Shown one piece after another: positions 18,025-26,946 of a DNA stretch of 64,000 nucleotides (positions are counted from its first letter, which is position 1; the number at the start of each line of letters is the position of its first letter). This DNA comes from Amaricoccus sp. Its GTDB lineage: Bacteria > Pseudomonadota > Alphaproteobacteria > Rhodobacterales > Rhodobacteraceae. The stretch spans positions 1 to 64,000 of the forward strand of contig NZ_JAGOMQ010000016.1 of assembly GCF_017993425.1 (NCBI RefSeq). The letters are read 5' to 3'. The notes under the pieces are model-generated. The model did not search any database. It was not told where the DNA came from and saw only the letters and a list, made by a program, of their open reading frames with translations. The translations under genes were made by a program, and so were the position numbers.

Positions 18025-19077
18025 TCAGGGCCGGGCCGAACTCGCACGGGACGCGGTATTGCAAGGCTCATCCGCCATGGGAACTTTCTTCGGCGCTTCG
18101 AAGTCTGACGCCTCGATGAGTTGTCGCGCCATGTTCGTAATGCGATGCTGATCTGATGCGCCGCCATGTTCAAAATTAAACCTGATGTTTACGGTACGTG
18201 GGTTGCACCGACTGATCGGATTTATCTTTCCCATTACTCTCCGCGGAAACTGGAGTATTTCTCCGCTCTCATAAACTCTCTCCACGACCAGCCCGTCCTT
18301 ACCCTTCTTGAGTTTCTGTCGGCCGAAATCAAGGCTTCCAGTTACGATGGTAGGATTGAAGCCGTAAATCCGCCTGATCACCGCGTTCTGATAGGCTGCA
18401 TGCTGCGCAAGGCCCCCTCCGAGAGAATGTCCGACAGCCGCTATACGCGGCTTTCGTTCACCACATTCGCTATTTACTAAATCGACTAGATCGTTTGCTA
18501 TGTATCTAACCTGATCGTATTGATCTATGATGCCCAAGTGCCGCGAGAGCCAATGGAAATTCGAGAGCCAATTCTCGACGTTTCCCTTGGTGCCCCGAAA
18601 CGAGAGGACGGCCTCTTCGCAGAGCGGCTGCCTTTTGATCCAGACCTGCACGGCCAACCCGTCCAATGGATCGCAGAGATTGTTCGCGCACCGAAGGTTG
18701 AACCTCTCCGACAAGTTTTCCCAACCCTCCCAAGCACCTATCAGCTTCCACTCGCTCAGTATGCTGCTGGCGACGATCATCTCATCGCAAGGACGCTTCC
18801 TCCCGCAGTAATCGGAGATGATCCTCTGATCCAGATCGGCGCCCTTGAAATAGTAATGGTCGAACTTTGCCTGTTCAGCTAGGAGCGCATAGGGCAGCAA
18901 CCGAGCTGCGACAGGTCCCACCGGCCCCTCATCAATTTCCTCATCTGCTAGAAACCCTGTCCGCATGCGGAATTCGTCGTCAACCTGCTTCGTTAGAAGC
19001 CATCGCCGGGATTGTTGCGTACAAGACCCAAGCAAGCATACAATCAATAGAATTGAAACGAAACGGGACATCCGCAA
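18025..19077 (-). CDS. Lipase class 3-like lipoprotein
   Basis: A 350-residue predicted lipoprotein. A short signal sequence ends in the lipobox LLGSC (Cys19). The middle contains AVLSFRGTKGNVENWLSNF, typical of the lipase_3 'RGT' block, and the nucleophile elbow VGHSLGGGLAQHAAY. It is therefore a candidate envelope-bound or secreted phospholipase or esterase. Base and codon use are clearly less GC-rich than in surrounding genes. It lies 12 nt after the polytopic membrane protein gene in the same direction, so the two probably form an operon. The class is clear; the substrate is not. Confidence 0.75.
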   Translation of the reverse strand: MRMSRFVSILLIVCLLGSCTQQSRRWLLTKQVDDEFRMRTGFLADEEIDEGPVGPVAARLLPYALLAEQAKFDHYYFKGADLDQRIISDYCGRKRPCDEMIVASSILSEWKLIGAWEGWENLSERFNLRCANNLCDPLDGLAVQVWIKRQPLCEEAVLSFRGTKGNVENWLSNFHWLSRHLGIIDQYDQVRYIANDLVDLVNSECGERKPRIAAVGHSLGGGLAQHAAYQNAVIRRIYGFNPTIVTGSLDFGRQKLKKGKDGLVVERVYESGEILQFPRRVMGKINPISRCNPRTVNIRFNFEHGGASDQHRITNMARQLIEASDFEAPKKVPMADEPCNTASRASSARP

Positions 19078-19089
19078 ACTCCATCAAGA

Positions 19090-20100
19090 TTATCCAGTTC
19101 CTGTTATGAAATTGAGAGCAGGGGGCGAAAGAAGCGGACCAGCCGCGACGATTATCGCTAGAATCGCTTGAAGCGGCTGCGAGTCGAGTCCCTCTCGCTT
19201 TAGCCATTCCACATACTCTTGATTCGTCCCGGTTTCGCCGGATCCAACGCGATGAATGTCGTTCATGATCCCCGCAGCGGCGGCGCCTCCGGTCAGAAGG
19301 ATAGTCGCCGTAAACATGCTGCCCCAGTAAATCCCCACGGAATCGGCCAACGACAGCAGTCCAGCAGCATCGTCCTTCGTATGGAAGATGCTCGACCAGG
19401 TATAAAATCCACGCGTAGCCCCCACCGAAAAGCTCAGCAGGACTGAGGCCATGATCAGGCTCGCCATGAACCATCTCCGCCTTCGCCGCAAACCGCACGG
19501 CCGAAGGTCCGAAGGCCCGGAGACCGCCAACACGAGGAACAGGCAGAAAAGCACGCTCGCAGCACCCAAACCGGCCGCCCAATTTGCCGATACGATCGCC
19601 TGAGCACCTTCAAGCGCCCCCTTGCTCAATGGCGACCCAGCCGCGGCCACCCGGTCGAGGGGGCAATCCTCGAGCCCGCGCCTGCCGCAGTCCGCGACGA
19701 GATGTCGAAAATCGCCCGACCACTGGACAGACCACCAACCGAGGAACCCTGCGACCCCGGCCACGCTGATCACAAGGATTGGGCCGTAAAACCACGTGCG
19801 GAATACGTATGTAGAGAAATAGAATGATGACACGACGATGACCACAAATGACGCTATCGACAATCCTGCGCTTGCTACCGAGAATCGCAGCCGAGCAGCG
19901 ATGTCTCCTACGAAGATTTTATTGTCATTCGCCATGTCAACGAGGGAAAGCTTGCGCGGCATGACGGATCTGTAATCGTCTCCCAGATCGAAAAAACTAA
20001 ACACAATAATGACAACGATCGGAGCGAGGAAGGTCAGCCCTCCAAACTTCCAGTCAGCTGTTCTCAAACGAGCGAAAAAAATCTTCACCGCGCCCTCCAA
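19090..20100 (-). CDS. Uncharacterised polytopic membrane protein
   Basis: I do not recognise this 336-residue protein. It has about six hydrophobic helices: near residues 22-38, 76-95, 104-124, 175-195, 213-230 and 258-275. A periplasmic or cytosolic loop rich in Cys and Arg (DFRHLVADCGRRGLEDCPLD) lies between the third and fourth. It precedes the lipase-like lipoprotein by 12 nt and shares its less GC-rich composition. A protective or partner role for the lipase is possible but is only an inference from context. Confidence 0.7.
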   Translation of the reverse strand: MEGAVKIFFARLRTADWKFGGLTFLAPIVVIIVFSFFDLGDDYRSVMPRKLSLVDMANDNKIFVGDIAARLRFSVASAGLSIASFVVIVVSSFYFSTYVFRTWFYGPILVISVAGVAGFLGWWSVQWSGDFRHLVADCGRRGLEDCPLDRVAAAGSPLSKGALEGAQAIVSANWAAGLGAASVLFCLFLVLAVSGPSDLRPCGLRRRRRWFMASLIMASVLLSFSVGATRGFYTWSSIFHTKDDAAGLLSLADSVGIYWGSMFTATILLTGGAAAAGIMNDIHRVGSGETGTNQEYVEWLKREGLDSQPLQAILAIIVAAGPLLSPPALNFITGTG

Positions 20101-20232
20101 GGTCGCAGACGACTGAATTTAGGTGAAAATCTGAGTCGCAACAAGCGCTTGGCGCATGACGAGCAGGTAAATCGCATTCGCCTGCGATGACCGCGACGGC
20201 GTCTCGTGTCGCCTCCGGGGCGTCGCGCCGGT

Positions 20233-21771
20233 CTACCGCTCCGTGAACTTCAGCTCGATCCGGCGGTTCCGCGCCAGCCCCTCGGGGCTGTCGCCCGGGT
20301 CGACGGGCTGGTACTCGCCGAAGCCCGTCGCCGCCAGTCGCTCCGCCGGCACGCCCTGCGCCGCAATCATGTAGCGCACCACCGACAGCGCCCGCGCCTG
20401 GGACAGCTCCCAGTTGTCGCGGAACGGGCTTCCGGACCCCAGCGGGGTCTTGTCGGTGTGGCCGTCCACCCGCAGCACCCAGTCGATGTCGGGCGGGATC
20501 TCGCTCGCGATCTCGCGGATCACCCCGGCCACCCGCGCCACCTGCGCCTGGCCCTCCGGGCCGAGCGTCGCCGAGCCGGGCGCGAACAGCACCTCCGAGG
20601 GGAAGACGAAACGGTCGCCCACCACCTGCACCCCCTCGCGGGCGCCGAGGATCTCCTGCATCCGCCCGAAGAACTCCGAGCGGTAGCGGCGCAGGTCCTT
20701 CGCCTCCGCCTCCAGCCGCGCGCGCTCGCGCGCCTCCAGCGCGGCGCGGGCCTGCTCCTCCGAGGCCACCCGCGCCAGCGCGGCGTTGAGGTTCGAGCCC
20801 AGCGTCTCGATCTGCACCTTGGCGTCGGCGTCGCGGTCCGCGGCGCTGTCGAGGAGCCCCTGCAACCCGTCGAGCTGCCGGCGCAGCTCGGCCGTCTGCT
20901 GGTTCAGCACCGCCACCTGCCGCTGCGCCTCGCCCGAGACCTCCTGCTGCTCCGACAGAAGCGCCCGCGCCTGCGCCAGCTCGCCCGCCCGCCGCTCGGC
21001 GTCCGTCAGCGCCGCCGCCTCCGACCCGGCCAGCCGGTCGCGCGCCGCCTCGGCCGCGGCGAGGAGCGTCAGCGTCTCCCCGGCGCGCTTGCGCTCGGCC
21101 TCGAGCGACAGCGTCATGGCGGTCAGCTCGGCCTGCGAGCCCTCCAGGCGCTTGCGCAGCTCCTCGGCCGCCGCGGCCTCGGCGAGCCGCGCCGCCTCGG
21201 CCTCGTCGAGCCTCGTCCCCTGCGCCGCCAGCTCGCCCGCGCGCGTGGCCGCCTCGCCGCGGAGCGACGCGACCAGCGCCTCCAGCGCCTCGCGGCGGGC
21301 GGCGGCGAGGCGGGCGGCCTCCTTTTCCGCGTCGACCTCGGTCCGCGCCTGCGCGAGCGACAGCTCCAGCGCCTGGCTGGCCGACAGCCGCTCGGCGCTC
21401 TCCGCCTGCGCCGCCTCCAGCGAGCCGGAAAGATCGGTGTTGCGCGCGATCAGGCTCGCCACCTGCGCCTCGAAATCCGCGAGCCGCTCGGCCTGCGCGT
21501 CGCGCTCGCCGGTCAGCGTCGAGATCAGCGCCGCCCGGGTGTCCGCCTCGGACCGCGCGAGGCCGAGCGCGTCGGCGAGGTTCGCCACCTGCACCGAGAG
21601 CTCGTCCAGCTCCCTGTCCTTGCCGGTGATGGTGTCGCGCAGCACGAACTGCACGATCATGAAGATGGAGAGCACGAAGAACAGCACCAGAACCAGCGCC
21701 GTCATCACGTCGACGAAGCCCGGCCAGATCAGAAGCTGGAACCGGTTGCCCCGCCGCGACGCCAGCGCCAT
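20233..21771 (-). CDS. MotB/OmpA-like peptidoglycan-binding inner-membrane protein with long coiled coil
   Basis: A 512-residue protein. One membrane helix near residues 20-45 (FVDVMTALVLVLFFVLSIFMI) resembles the MotB/ExbD plug with an Asp at its start. About 300 residues of Ala/Glu/Arg-rich coiled coil follow, then a C-terminal OmpA-like domain (FAPGSATLGPEGQ, RVDGHTDKTPLGS, NWELSQARALSVVRYMI, NRRIELKF). Together with the preceding MotA/ExbB-like gene (4 nt upstream) it should form a proton-driven stator-like complex bound to peptidoglycan. The flagellar MotA is encoded elsewhere in the window. Confidence 0.85.
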   Translation of the reverse strand: MALASRRGNRFQLLIWPGFVDVMTALVLVLFFVLSIFMIVQFVLRDTITGKDRELDELSVQVANLADALGLARSEADTRAALISTLTGERDAQAERLADFEAQVASLIARNTDLSGSLEAAQAESAERLSASQALELSLAQARTEVDAEKEAARLAAARREALEALVASLRGEAATRAGELAAQGTRLDEAEAARLAEAAAAEELRKRLEGSQAELTAMTLSLEAERKRAGETLTLLAAAEAARDRLAGSEAAALTDAERRAGELAQARALLSEQQEVSGEAQRQVAVLNQQTAELRRQLDGLQGLLDSAADRDADAKVQIETLGSNLNAALARVASEEQARAALEARERARLEAEAKDLRRYRSEFFGRMQEILGAREGVQVVGDRFVFPSEVLFAPGSATLGPEGQAQVARVAGVIREIASEIPPDIDWVLRVDGHTDKTPLGSGSPFRDNWELSQARALSVVRYMIAAQGVPAERLAATGFGEYQPVDPGDSPEGLARNRRIELKFTER

Positions 21772-21775
21772 CGCC

Positions 21776-23014
21776 CTACCCCCGCCGCCCGGCCAGCGCC
21801 CGCAGTGCCTCGGCGATGCCGGCGATGTCCTGGCGGATCTCCGTCACCAGATCCTGCCGCCCGCCGGCCATGTCCTCGAGGATGCGCAGCACCTGCGTGT
21901 CGATCGAGCGCAGCCGCGCCCGCGTCTCGGCGTCGAGCCGGCCGGTCTCCTCGTCGCGCGCGGCGAGGAGCTGCGCCGTCGCCTCCTGCGCCAGCACCAT
22001 GCGCTCGACCAGCGCCCGGTCCTCGGCCCGCGCGCCCAGCGCCTGCCCGGTCGCCTCCTGCGCGGCGACCAGCCGGTCGAGGAGCGCCCGCTCCTCCGCC
22101 CGCCGCTCCGGCGAGGCGATCAGCCGCACCAGCTCATCGATCCGCGCCTCGGTGGCGGCGGCCCGCGCGGCGCCGGCCTCGACAACCTCGCGCAAGGAGT
22201 CGACCTGGATCGCGCTCTGCTCGATCACCCCCAGCAGCGCCCCGGCGGTCAGCGGCTCGTCGGCGTCCACCCCGGCGACCCCGAGCTTGGTGATCGAGGA
22301 AAGCCATTCCTCCAGCTCGCGGTAGAAGCGGTTCTGCGCATGACTGACGAAGAGCTCCAGCAGCCCCACCACCAGCGACCCGGCGAGGCCGAGCAGCGAC
22401 GAGCCGAAGGCCGTCCCCATGCCGCCGAGCTGGCCCTCGAGCCCGCGCATCAGGCTGTCGAAGCCGGCGGCGGCGCTCTCGCCCTCCTGCGGGGCCATCG
22501 AGCGGATGGTGTCGACGACCGCCGGCACCACCGTGGCGAGGCCGTAGAACGTGCCGAGGAGGCCGAGGAAGATCAGGAGCCCGATCAGGTAGCGCGTCAG
22601 ATCCCGCTGCTCCTCGATGCGCACCGAGACGCTCTCGAGGATCGACCGCGTCGAGGTCGAGCTGAGCGCCCGCCGCGCCCGCCGCTCGCGCAGGAGGGTG
22701 GCGAGCGGCGTCAGCAGCCGCGGCGGCGAGGCCATGTCGTGGCCGGGCCGCTCCAGCGCGAAGCCCTCGATCCAGCTCACCGAGGCGATCAGCGACAGCA
22801 CCTGCCAGAAGCAGGCCGCCACGCCGACGAAGAAGACGAGGACGATGAAGGCCTTGAGATAGGGCGAGGCGGCGAAGATCCCCGCGAGCTGCGGATAGAG
22901 CAGGATCGCGCAGGCGGCGGTCAGCCCCAGCACGATCAGCATCATCACCACCTGCCGGACCGGCTGGGAGAACTGCGGCTCCGCCCGGACCTCGCTCGTC
23001 GCCGCGTGCGCCAT
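21776..23014 (-). CDS. MotA/TolQ/ExbB-like proton-channel membrane protein
   Basis: A 412-residue protein. Helices near residues 22-45 and 50-75 are followed by the MotA/TolQ/ExbB core helices (YLIGLLIFLGLLGTFYGLATVV and GMGTAFGSSLLGLAGSLVVGLLELF). The C-terminal third is a hydrophilic coiled-coil tail. This layout and its link to a MotB/OmpA-like partner resemble ZorA/ZorB, but they also match a widely conserved alphaproteobacterial ExbB-like pair with no defence role known. No ZorC, ZorD or ZorE is adjacent, so I call it a stator-like pair of unknown function. Confidence 0.85.
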   Translation of the reverse strand: MAHAATSEVRAEPQFSQPVRQVVMMLIVLGLTAACAILLYPQLAGIFAASPYLKAFIVLVFFVGVAACFWQVLSLIASVSWIEGFALERPGHDMASPPRLLTPLATLLRERRARRALSSTSTRSILESVSVRIEEQRDLTRYLIGLLIFLGLLGTFYGLATVVPAVVDTIRSMAPQEGESAAAGFDSLMRGLEGQLGGMGTAFGSSLLGLAGSLVVGLLELFVSHAQNRFYRELEEWLSSITKLGVAGVDADEPLTAGALLGVIEQSAIQVDSLREVVEAGAARAAATEARIDELVRLIASPERRAEERALLDRLVAAQEATGQALGARAEDRALVERMVLAQEATAQLLAARDEETGRLDAETRARLRSIDTQVLRILEDMAGGRQDLVTEIRQDIAGIAEALRALAGRRG

Positions 23015-23111
23015 CGCTCCGGGCGTCCTCCCTCTGCTCGCCTGCGGCGGACCTTAGCTCCGCGAGCCGATCATTCCAACCGGCTTTCGGGGCTCGCGAA
23101 TCCGCCGCCGC

Positions 23112-24323
23112 TCAGCGGGCCGGAGCGGCCCCCGACGGCAGGACGACGACCGCGACCTCGTCGCCGAGCTCGGCCACCACCGCGTCGACGAGCTCGCCCT
23201 CCCCGGCGGGCGTGACGCCGATCACCTCGGCCGCGTCGATCGGCTCGACCGGCTCCTGGTTCATCCTCGCCTCGCGGACCGCCGCCTGCTCCTCGCGGAA
23301 GAGCGCCCAGCACGACATGAAGAGCGCGGCGACGAGCGGCCCGAGCACGAAGCCGTTGATCCCGAAGACCGAGAGGCCGCCGAGCGTCGAGACCAGCACG
23401 ACGTAGTCCGGCAACCGCGATTCCTTGCCGACCAGCGGCGGCCGCAGCAGGTTGTCGACGAGGCCGATCACCCCGATGCCGATCGCCACCATGATCCCGC
23501 CGCGCAGGTAGTCGCCGGTCATCATCAGGTAGCCGGCGACCGGCGCCCAAACCAGCGCCGCGCCGACCGCCGGCAGCATCGACAGGAACATCATCAGCAC
23601 GCCCCAGAGCAGCGCGCCCTGGATGCCGAGCGCCCAGAAGGCGACGCCGCCGATGCCGCCCTGGATGATCGCGATGATGATGTTGCCCTTGACCGTGGCC
23701 CGAACCACCGCCGCGAACTTCTTCAGCAGCGCCTCGTTGTATTCCGGGCTCAGCGGCAGCGATTCCCGGATGGTCGCGCCGATGCGCTTGCCGTCGCGGA
23801 AGAGGAAGAACAGCACGTAGAGCATCACGCCGATCGCGGCGATGAAGCGCACGGTATTCTGCCCGACGCTCAGCGCCTGCGCGGCGAGGAACTGGCTGAT
23901 CGTCGACACCGTCTCGACCAGCCGCTCGCGGAGGCGGTCGAAGTCGACGATGCCGATGCGGTCCACCCAGTTCTGCGCCCAGGTCGGCAGGTGGTCGACG
24001 ACGTCGGCGAGGCTGGAGGGGACGGGAATGTTCCCGTCCTGGATGCGCGCGACGAAGGCCGCGCCCTCGCTGACCACCGAGCCGACCACGATGATCATGG
24101 GGATGACCGCGAGCACGATGCAGACGATCACGCTGATCGCCGCCGCGATGTTGCTCCCGGCTCCGAAGCGGCGCTCCAGCCGGCGCTGCAGCGGGCGGAA
24201 CACGATGGCGAGGATCACCGCCCACAGCACCGCGCCGTAGAACGGGATCAGGATCCAGGCGAAAGCCAGCGAGACGAGCCCCAGCAGCAGCAGGAACGAC
24301 TGGCGTTGCAGCGTCGTGTACAT
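23112..24323 (-). CDS. AI-2E family transporter (PerM/TqsA-like)
   Basis: A 403-residue inner-membrane protein with about eight helices and the family's signature region (FLSMLPAVGAALVWAPVAGYL, then DNLLRPPLVGKESRLPDYVVLVSTLGG). The family includes TqsA (AI-2 export) and Na+/H+ antiporters, so the substrate is open. Start at ATG 24323 gives MYTTLQRQSFLLLLG; the longer reading frame is a proline/arginine-rich extension. The last ~50 residues are acidic and cytosolic. Confidence 0.88.
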   Translation of the reverse strand: MYTTLQRQSFLLLLGLVSLAFAWILIPFYGAVLWAVILAIVFRPLQRRLERRFGAGSNIAAAISVIVCIVLAVIPMIIVVGSVVSEGAAFVARIQDGNIPVPSSLADVVDHLPTWAQNWVDRIGIVDFDRLRERLVETVSTISQFLAAQALSVGQNTVRFIAAIGVMLYVLFFLFRDGKRIGATIRESLPLSPEYNEALLKKFAAVVRATVKGNIIIAIIQGGIGGVAFWALGIQGALLWGVLMMFLSMLPAVGAALVWAPVAGYLMMTGDYLRGGIMVAIGIGVIGLVDNLLRPPLVGKESRLPDYVVLVSTLGGLSVFGINGFVLGPLVAALFMSCWALFREEQAAVREARMNQEPVEPIDAAEVIGVTPAGEGELVDAVVAELGDEVAVVVLPSGAAPAR

Positions 24324-24521
24324 GGGGGCGTCGCTCCGGCCGGACCGCGTCCGGGCTGAAGCCCGATCGCCGGACGAGAAGCTAGTCCTCCCGCCCGGCC
24401 GCGACAAGCCGCCGCCCGAAGCGTCGTCGGGGCGTCGCATCCGGACGCGCCGACCCGCCGCCGATCAGGCAACATGGCGGCCGATTTGACGCATGACTTT
24501 GCCGCTGCCGGAGATTGCCCG

Positions 24522-24968
24522 ATGACCGTGAAACCCGATCCCGACCTTTACCGGCCCGATCTCGTCGCCACCTACGAGGCCGGCAAGGGCCGGCGCTACG
24601 GCCTCCTCTTCTCGGCCAACGGCGGCGCCTACGCGATCGCCGTCTATCTCGCCGGCTTCAAGCACGGCTTCGGCGGCGTCTCCTTCGACGCGCTCGGCCT
24701 GATCGTGCTCGCCGCCTTCATGATCGTCTTCAACCGCACGATGTGGGTCGACATCTTCGCCTTCGGCATGCGGATGCGGGACCTCGACCGGGAGATGAGG
24801 AACGTCCCCTGCGACGAGAAGTGGCTGCTCTTCGGAGCCAAGGGAAAGGCCGTGCTCGCCACGTTTTGCGTCGGGCTCATGCTCGCCTGGGCCTGCGTCC
24901 TCGTCGGCGGCGTCCTCGCGGCGACGCTCGGGATCGACCCCCAAGCCGCCGCGCCGGCCGCGCAATAA
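24522..24968 (+). CDS. Uncharacterised small inner-membrane protein
   Basis: A 148-residue protein with about three membrane helices (around residues 28-45, 53-72 and 107-132) and the hydrophilic N-terminus MTVKPDPDLYRPDLVATYEAGKG. I do not recognise a named family. I prefer ATG 24522, which has GGAG eight bases upstream, over an in-frame ATG at 24474 without a clear ribosome-binding site. It is convergent with fliG. Confidence 0.7.
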   Translation: MTVKPDPDLYRPDLVATYEAGKGRRYGLLFSANGGAYAIAVYLAGFKHGFGGVSFDALGLIVLAAFMIVFNRTMWVDIFAFGMRMRDLDREMRNVPCDEKWLLFGAKGKAVLATFCVGLMLAWACVLVGGVLAATLGIDPQAAAPAAQ

Positions 24969-25010
24969 CGTTGCCGACTTTTCTACTTTTTTATCTCAAC
25001 AGCTTGACCC

Positions 25011-25029
25011 ATGTCCCACCGTGGGACAT
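25011..25029. terminator. Perfect 9-bp inverted repeat abutting the fliG stop codon
   Basis: ATGTCCCAC, one C, GTGGGACAT: a perfect palindrome with a single-base centre, lying between the convergent small membrane protein gene and fliG and touching the fliG stop. Its position suggests a transcription end point. A one-base centre is too tight for a classical hairpin loop without opening inner pairs, so an operator-type site is also possible. Confidence 0.45.
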
Positions 25030-26105
25030 CAGGCCGCCCCCGGATCGCGCTCGACGAACCGGATCTGGCCCTCGCGGACGAGGATCTGGATCGCCTTGGT
25101 GATCTCTATCTGCGCCGCCTCGCCCTCCTTGCGGCCGGGCTCCGGCAGGCCGGCGAGGTCCTCGACGTAGCGCTCCGACAGCCGCCGCGGCACGTTCTCC
25201 AGCACGAAGGCGACGCTGGCGCTGCCCTGCGCCTGCCCGAGCTTCAGCGCCATCAGCAGCGTCTCCTCCGGGATGTCGCGCAGCACCGCCGCCATGTCGC
25301 GCGGGTTGAGCCGCGCAGGGATGTCCTCGAAGGTGAACATCGTCCGCTGCACGTCCTGCGCCAGCCCCGGCTCGGCCGCCTCGAGATAGCCGAGGAAGCC
25401 GTCGCGCGCCTCCGACGAGATGTTGTTCATCAGCCCGGCGATCAGGTCCGCCGGCCGCCGCTTCGACAGGTTCCGCTGCAGCACCGACAGGAAGTCGCGC
25501 TCGATCGCGCCCTGGATCGCCGCCGCCACCGCCGGGTCGAGGCTCGGCACCCGGCTCAGCCGCAGCACGATCGCCTGCGCAAATCCCCGGTCGAGCCGCT
25601 CCAGCACGCTCGCCGCCGTCTCGGGGCGCAGCTCCGACAGGATCACCGCCGCGGTCTGCGGATGCTCGGCCTGCACGAAGCTCGCCAGCGCCGCGACCGG
25701 CGTGTCGTTCAGCCGGTCCCAGACGCTGCGCGGCGTCCCCTGCCCGCCGTCGAGCAGCCGCGACACCTCGCCCTCGTCGAGCACCGCCCCGAGGAGCTTG
25801 CGCGCCGCCTTGTCGCCCCCCGCCACGTCCGGCCCCGAGGTCAGCGCCTCGAGGAACTCCACGATCACCGCGTCGAGCACCTCCTGCCGCACCTTGCCGA
25901 GCCCGGCCAGCGTGCGGGCGAAGCGCATCAGGTCGGGCTCCGCCAGCCCGCGCAGCACCGAGGCCCCGGCGTCCGGGCCGATCGCGGTCAGGATGATCGC
26001 CGCCTTCTCGATCGGGCTCGGCATCTGGTCCGGCCGCAGCGCGGGCGCCGGCGGCCGCGCCTTGTCGCCGCCGCGGCGGGCAGGCAGCAGCGCGCCGTCG
26101 CTCAT
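25029..26105 (-). CDS. fliG: Flagellar motor switch protein FliG
   Basis: A 358-residue rotor protein that couples stator force to the MS ring. The FliG middle domain is visible (EHPQTAAVILSELRPETAASVLERL), as is the C-terminal torque domain (MFTFEDIPARLNPRDMAAVLRDIPEETLLMALKLG) carrying the charged residues that contact MotA. Its ATG overlaps the fliP stop (ATGA), so the two are translationally coupled. The placement of fliG at the end of the fliF-fliH-fliN-fliP run differs from enterics, where it follows fliF. Confidence 0.93.
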   Translation of the reverse strand: MSDGALLPARRGGDKARPPAPALRPDQMPSPIEKAAIILTAIGPDAGASVLRGLAEPDLMRFARTLAGLGKVRQEVLDAVIVEFLEALTSGPDVAGGDKAARKLLGAVLDEGEVSRLLDGGQGTPRSVWDRLNDTPVAALASFVQAEHPQTAAVILSELRPETAASVLERLDRGFAQAIVLRLSRVPSLDPAVAAAIQGAIERDFLSVLQRNLSKRRPADLIAGLMNNISSEARDGFLGYLEAAEPGLAQDVQRTMFTFEDIPARLNPRDMAAVLRDIPEETLLMALKLGQAQGSASVAFVLENVPRRLSERYVEDLAGLPEPGRKEGEAAQIEITKAIQILVREGQIRFVERDPGAA

Positions 26106-26863
26106 TGCCCGTAGCTCCGCACCAAGGCTCCGGCGAGCAGGCTCCAGCCGTCGGCGATCACGAAGAACGCGAGCTTGAACGGCAGCGACACGATCGCCGG
26201 CGGCACCATCATCATGCCCATCGACATCAGCACCGCCGCCACCACCAGGTCGATGACGAGGAACGGCAGGAAGATCAGGAACCCGACCTCGAAGCCGCGC
26301 TTGATCTCGCCGAGCAGGAACGCCGGCACCAGCAGGTTGAGCGGCGCCCCCCCGTCCGCCGCCGGCGCGGCCGCCCGCGGCGCCGCCTCGCGCAGCATCT
26401 CGACCGTGGCGGGATCGACCCGTGCCGCCATGAAGGCCCGGAACGGCGCGATCGTCGGCGCGAAGGCCGCCTCGGGGGCGATCTGCCCGTCGATCATCGG
26501 CCGCACCCCCGCCTCCCACGCCTCGCGGAACACCGGCTCCATGACGAACCAGGTCAGGAACATCGCGAGGCTGACGATCAGCATGTTCGGCGGCGCCTGC
26601 TGCACCCCGATCGCCTGGCGCAGGATGGAGAGCACGGTGACCATGAACGGAAAGCAGGTCACCATGATGGCGATCCCCGGCGCGAGGCTGAGGAGCGTCA
26701 GCAGCAGGAAGAGCTGCACCGTCCGCAGCGACAGCGCCTCGCCGTCGCCGAGGCTGATCGAGACGTCCTGCGCGAGGACGGGCAGCGCGACGAGCGACAG
26801 CCCCGCCGCCAGCGCGAGGCCGAGGGCCGGGCGCCGGGGCAGCAGCGCGGCGCAGCCTCCCAC
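26102..26863 (-). CDS. fliP: Flagellar export apparatus protein FliP
   Basis: A 253-residue polytopic core subunit of the flagellar type III export gate. It has a signal-like N-terminus (LGLALAAGLSLVALPVLAQ), then LLTLLSLAPGIAIMVTCFPFM and the conserved FLIFLPFLVIDLVVAAVLMSMGMMMVPP. I chose GTG 26863 because it gives the normal FliP length. An ATG at 27046 would add 61 residues of unlikely sequence encoded by an AT-rich segment that carries a repeated motif (26911). The stop overlaps the fliG start. Confidence 0.88.
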   Translation of the reverse strand: MGGCAALLPRRPALGLALAAGLSLVALPVLAQDVSISLGDGEALSLRTVQLFLLLTLLSLAPGIAIMVTCFPFMVTVLSILRQAIGVQQAPPNMLIVSLAMFLTWFVMEPVFREAWEAGVRPMIDGQIAPEAAFAPTIAPFRAFMAARVDPATVEMLREAAPRAAAPAADGGAPLNLLVPAFLLGEIKRGFEVGFLIFLPFLVIDLVVAAVLMSMGMMMVPPAIVSLPFKLAFFVIADGWSLLAGALVRSYGQ

Positions 26864-26910
26864 GGTCAGGAGGCCAAAAGCAGGCGCAGGCGCCCCGGGA
26901 CGCTGCCTAA

Positions 26911-26946
26911 CACGCGTGATAGCTTGGTTATGCCATTGAAATAAAT
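26911..26946. promoter_or_regulatory. CACGCGTGA-14-CATTGA motif, site 1 (before fliP)
   Basis: CACGCGTGA, 14 bases, then CATTGAAATAAA. The same architecture occurs at 31436 and 40314. It lies in a 172-nt AT-richer gap between fliN and fliP, about 48 nt upstream of the fliP GTG, and could hold a fliP-fliG promoter or operator. Function is not known. Confidence 0.45.

Noticed and set aside
20233-23014. Zorya anti-phage system
   Set aside because: Only the ZorA/B-like engine is present; no ZorC, ZorD or ZorE gene is nearby, and similar pairs are common outside defence loci.
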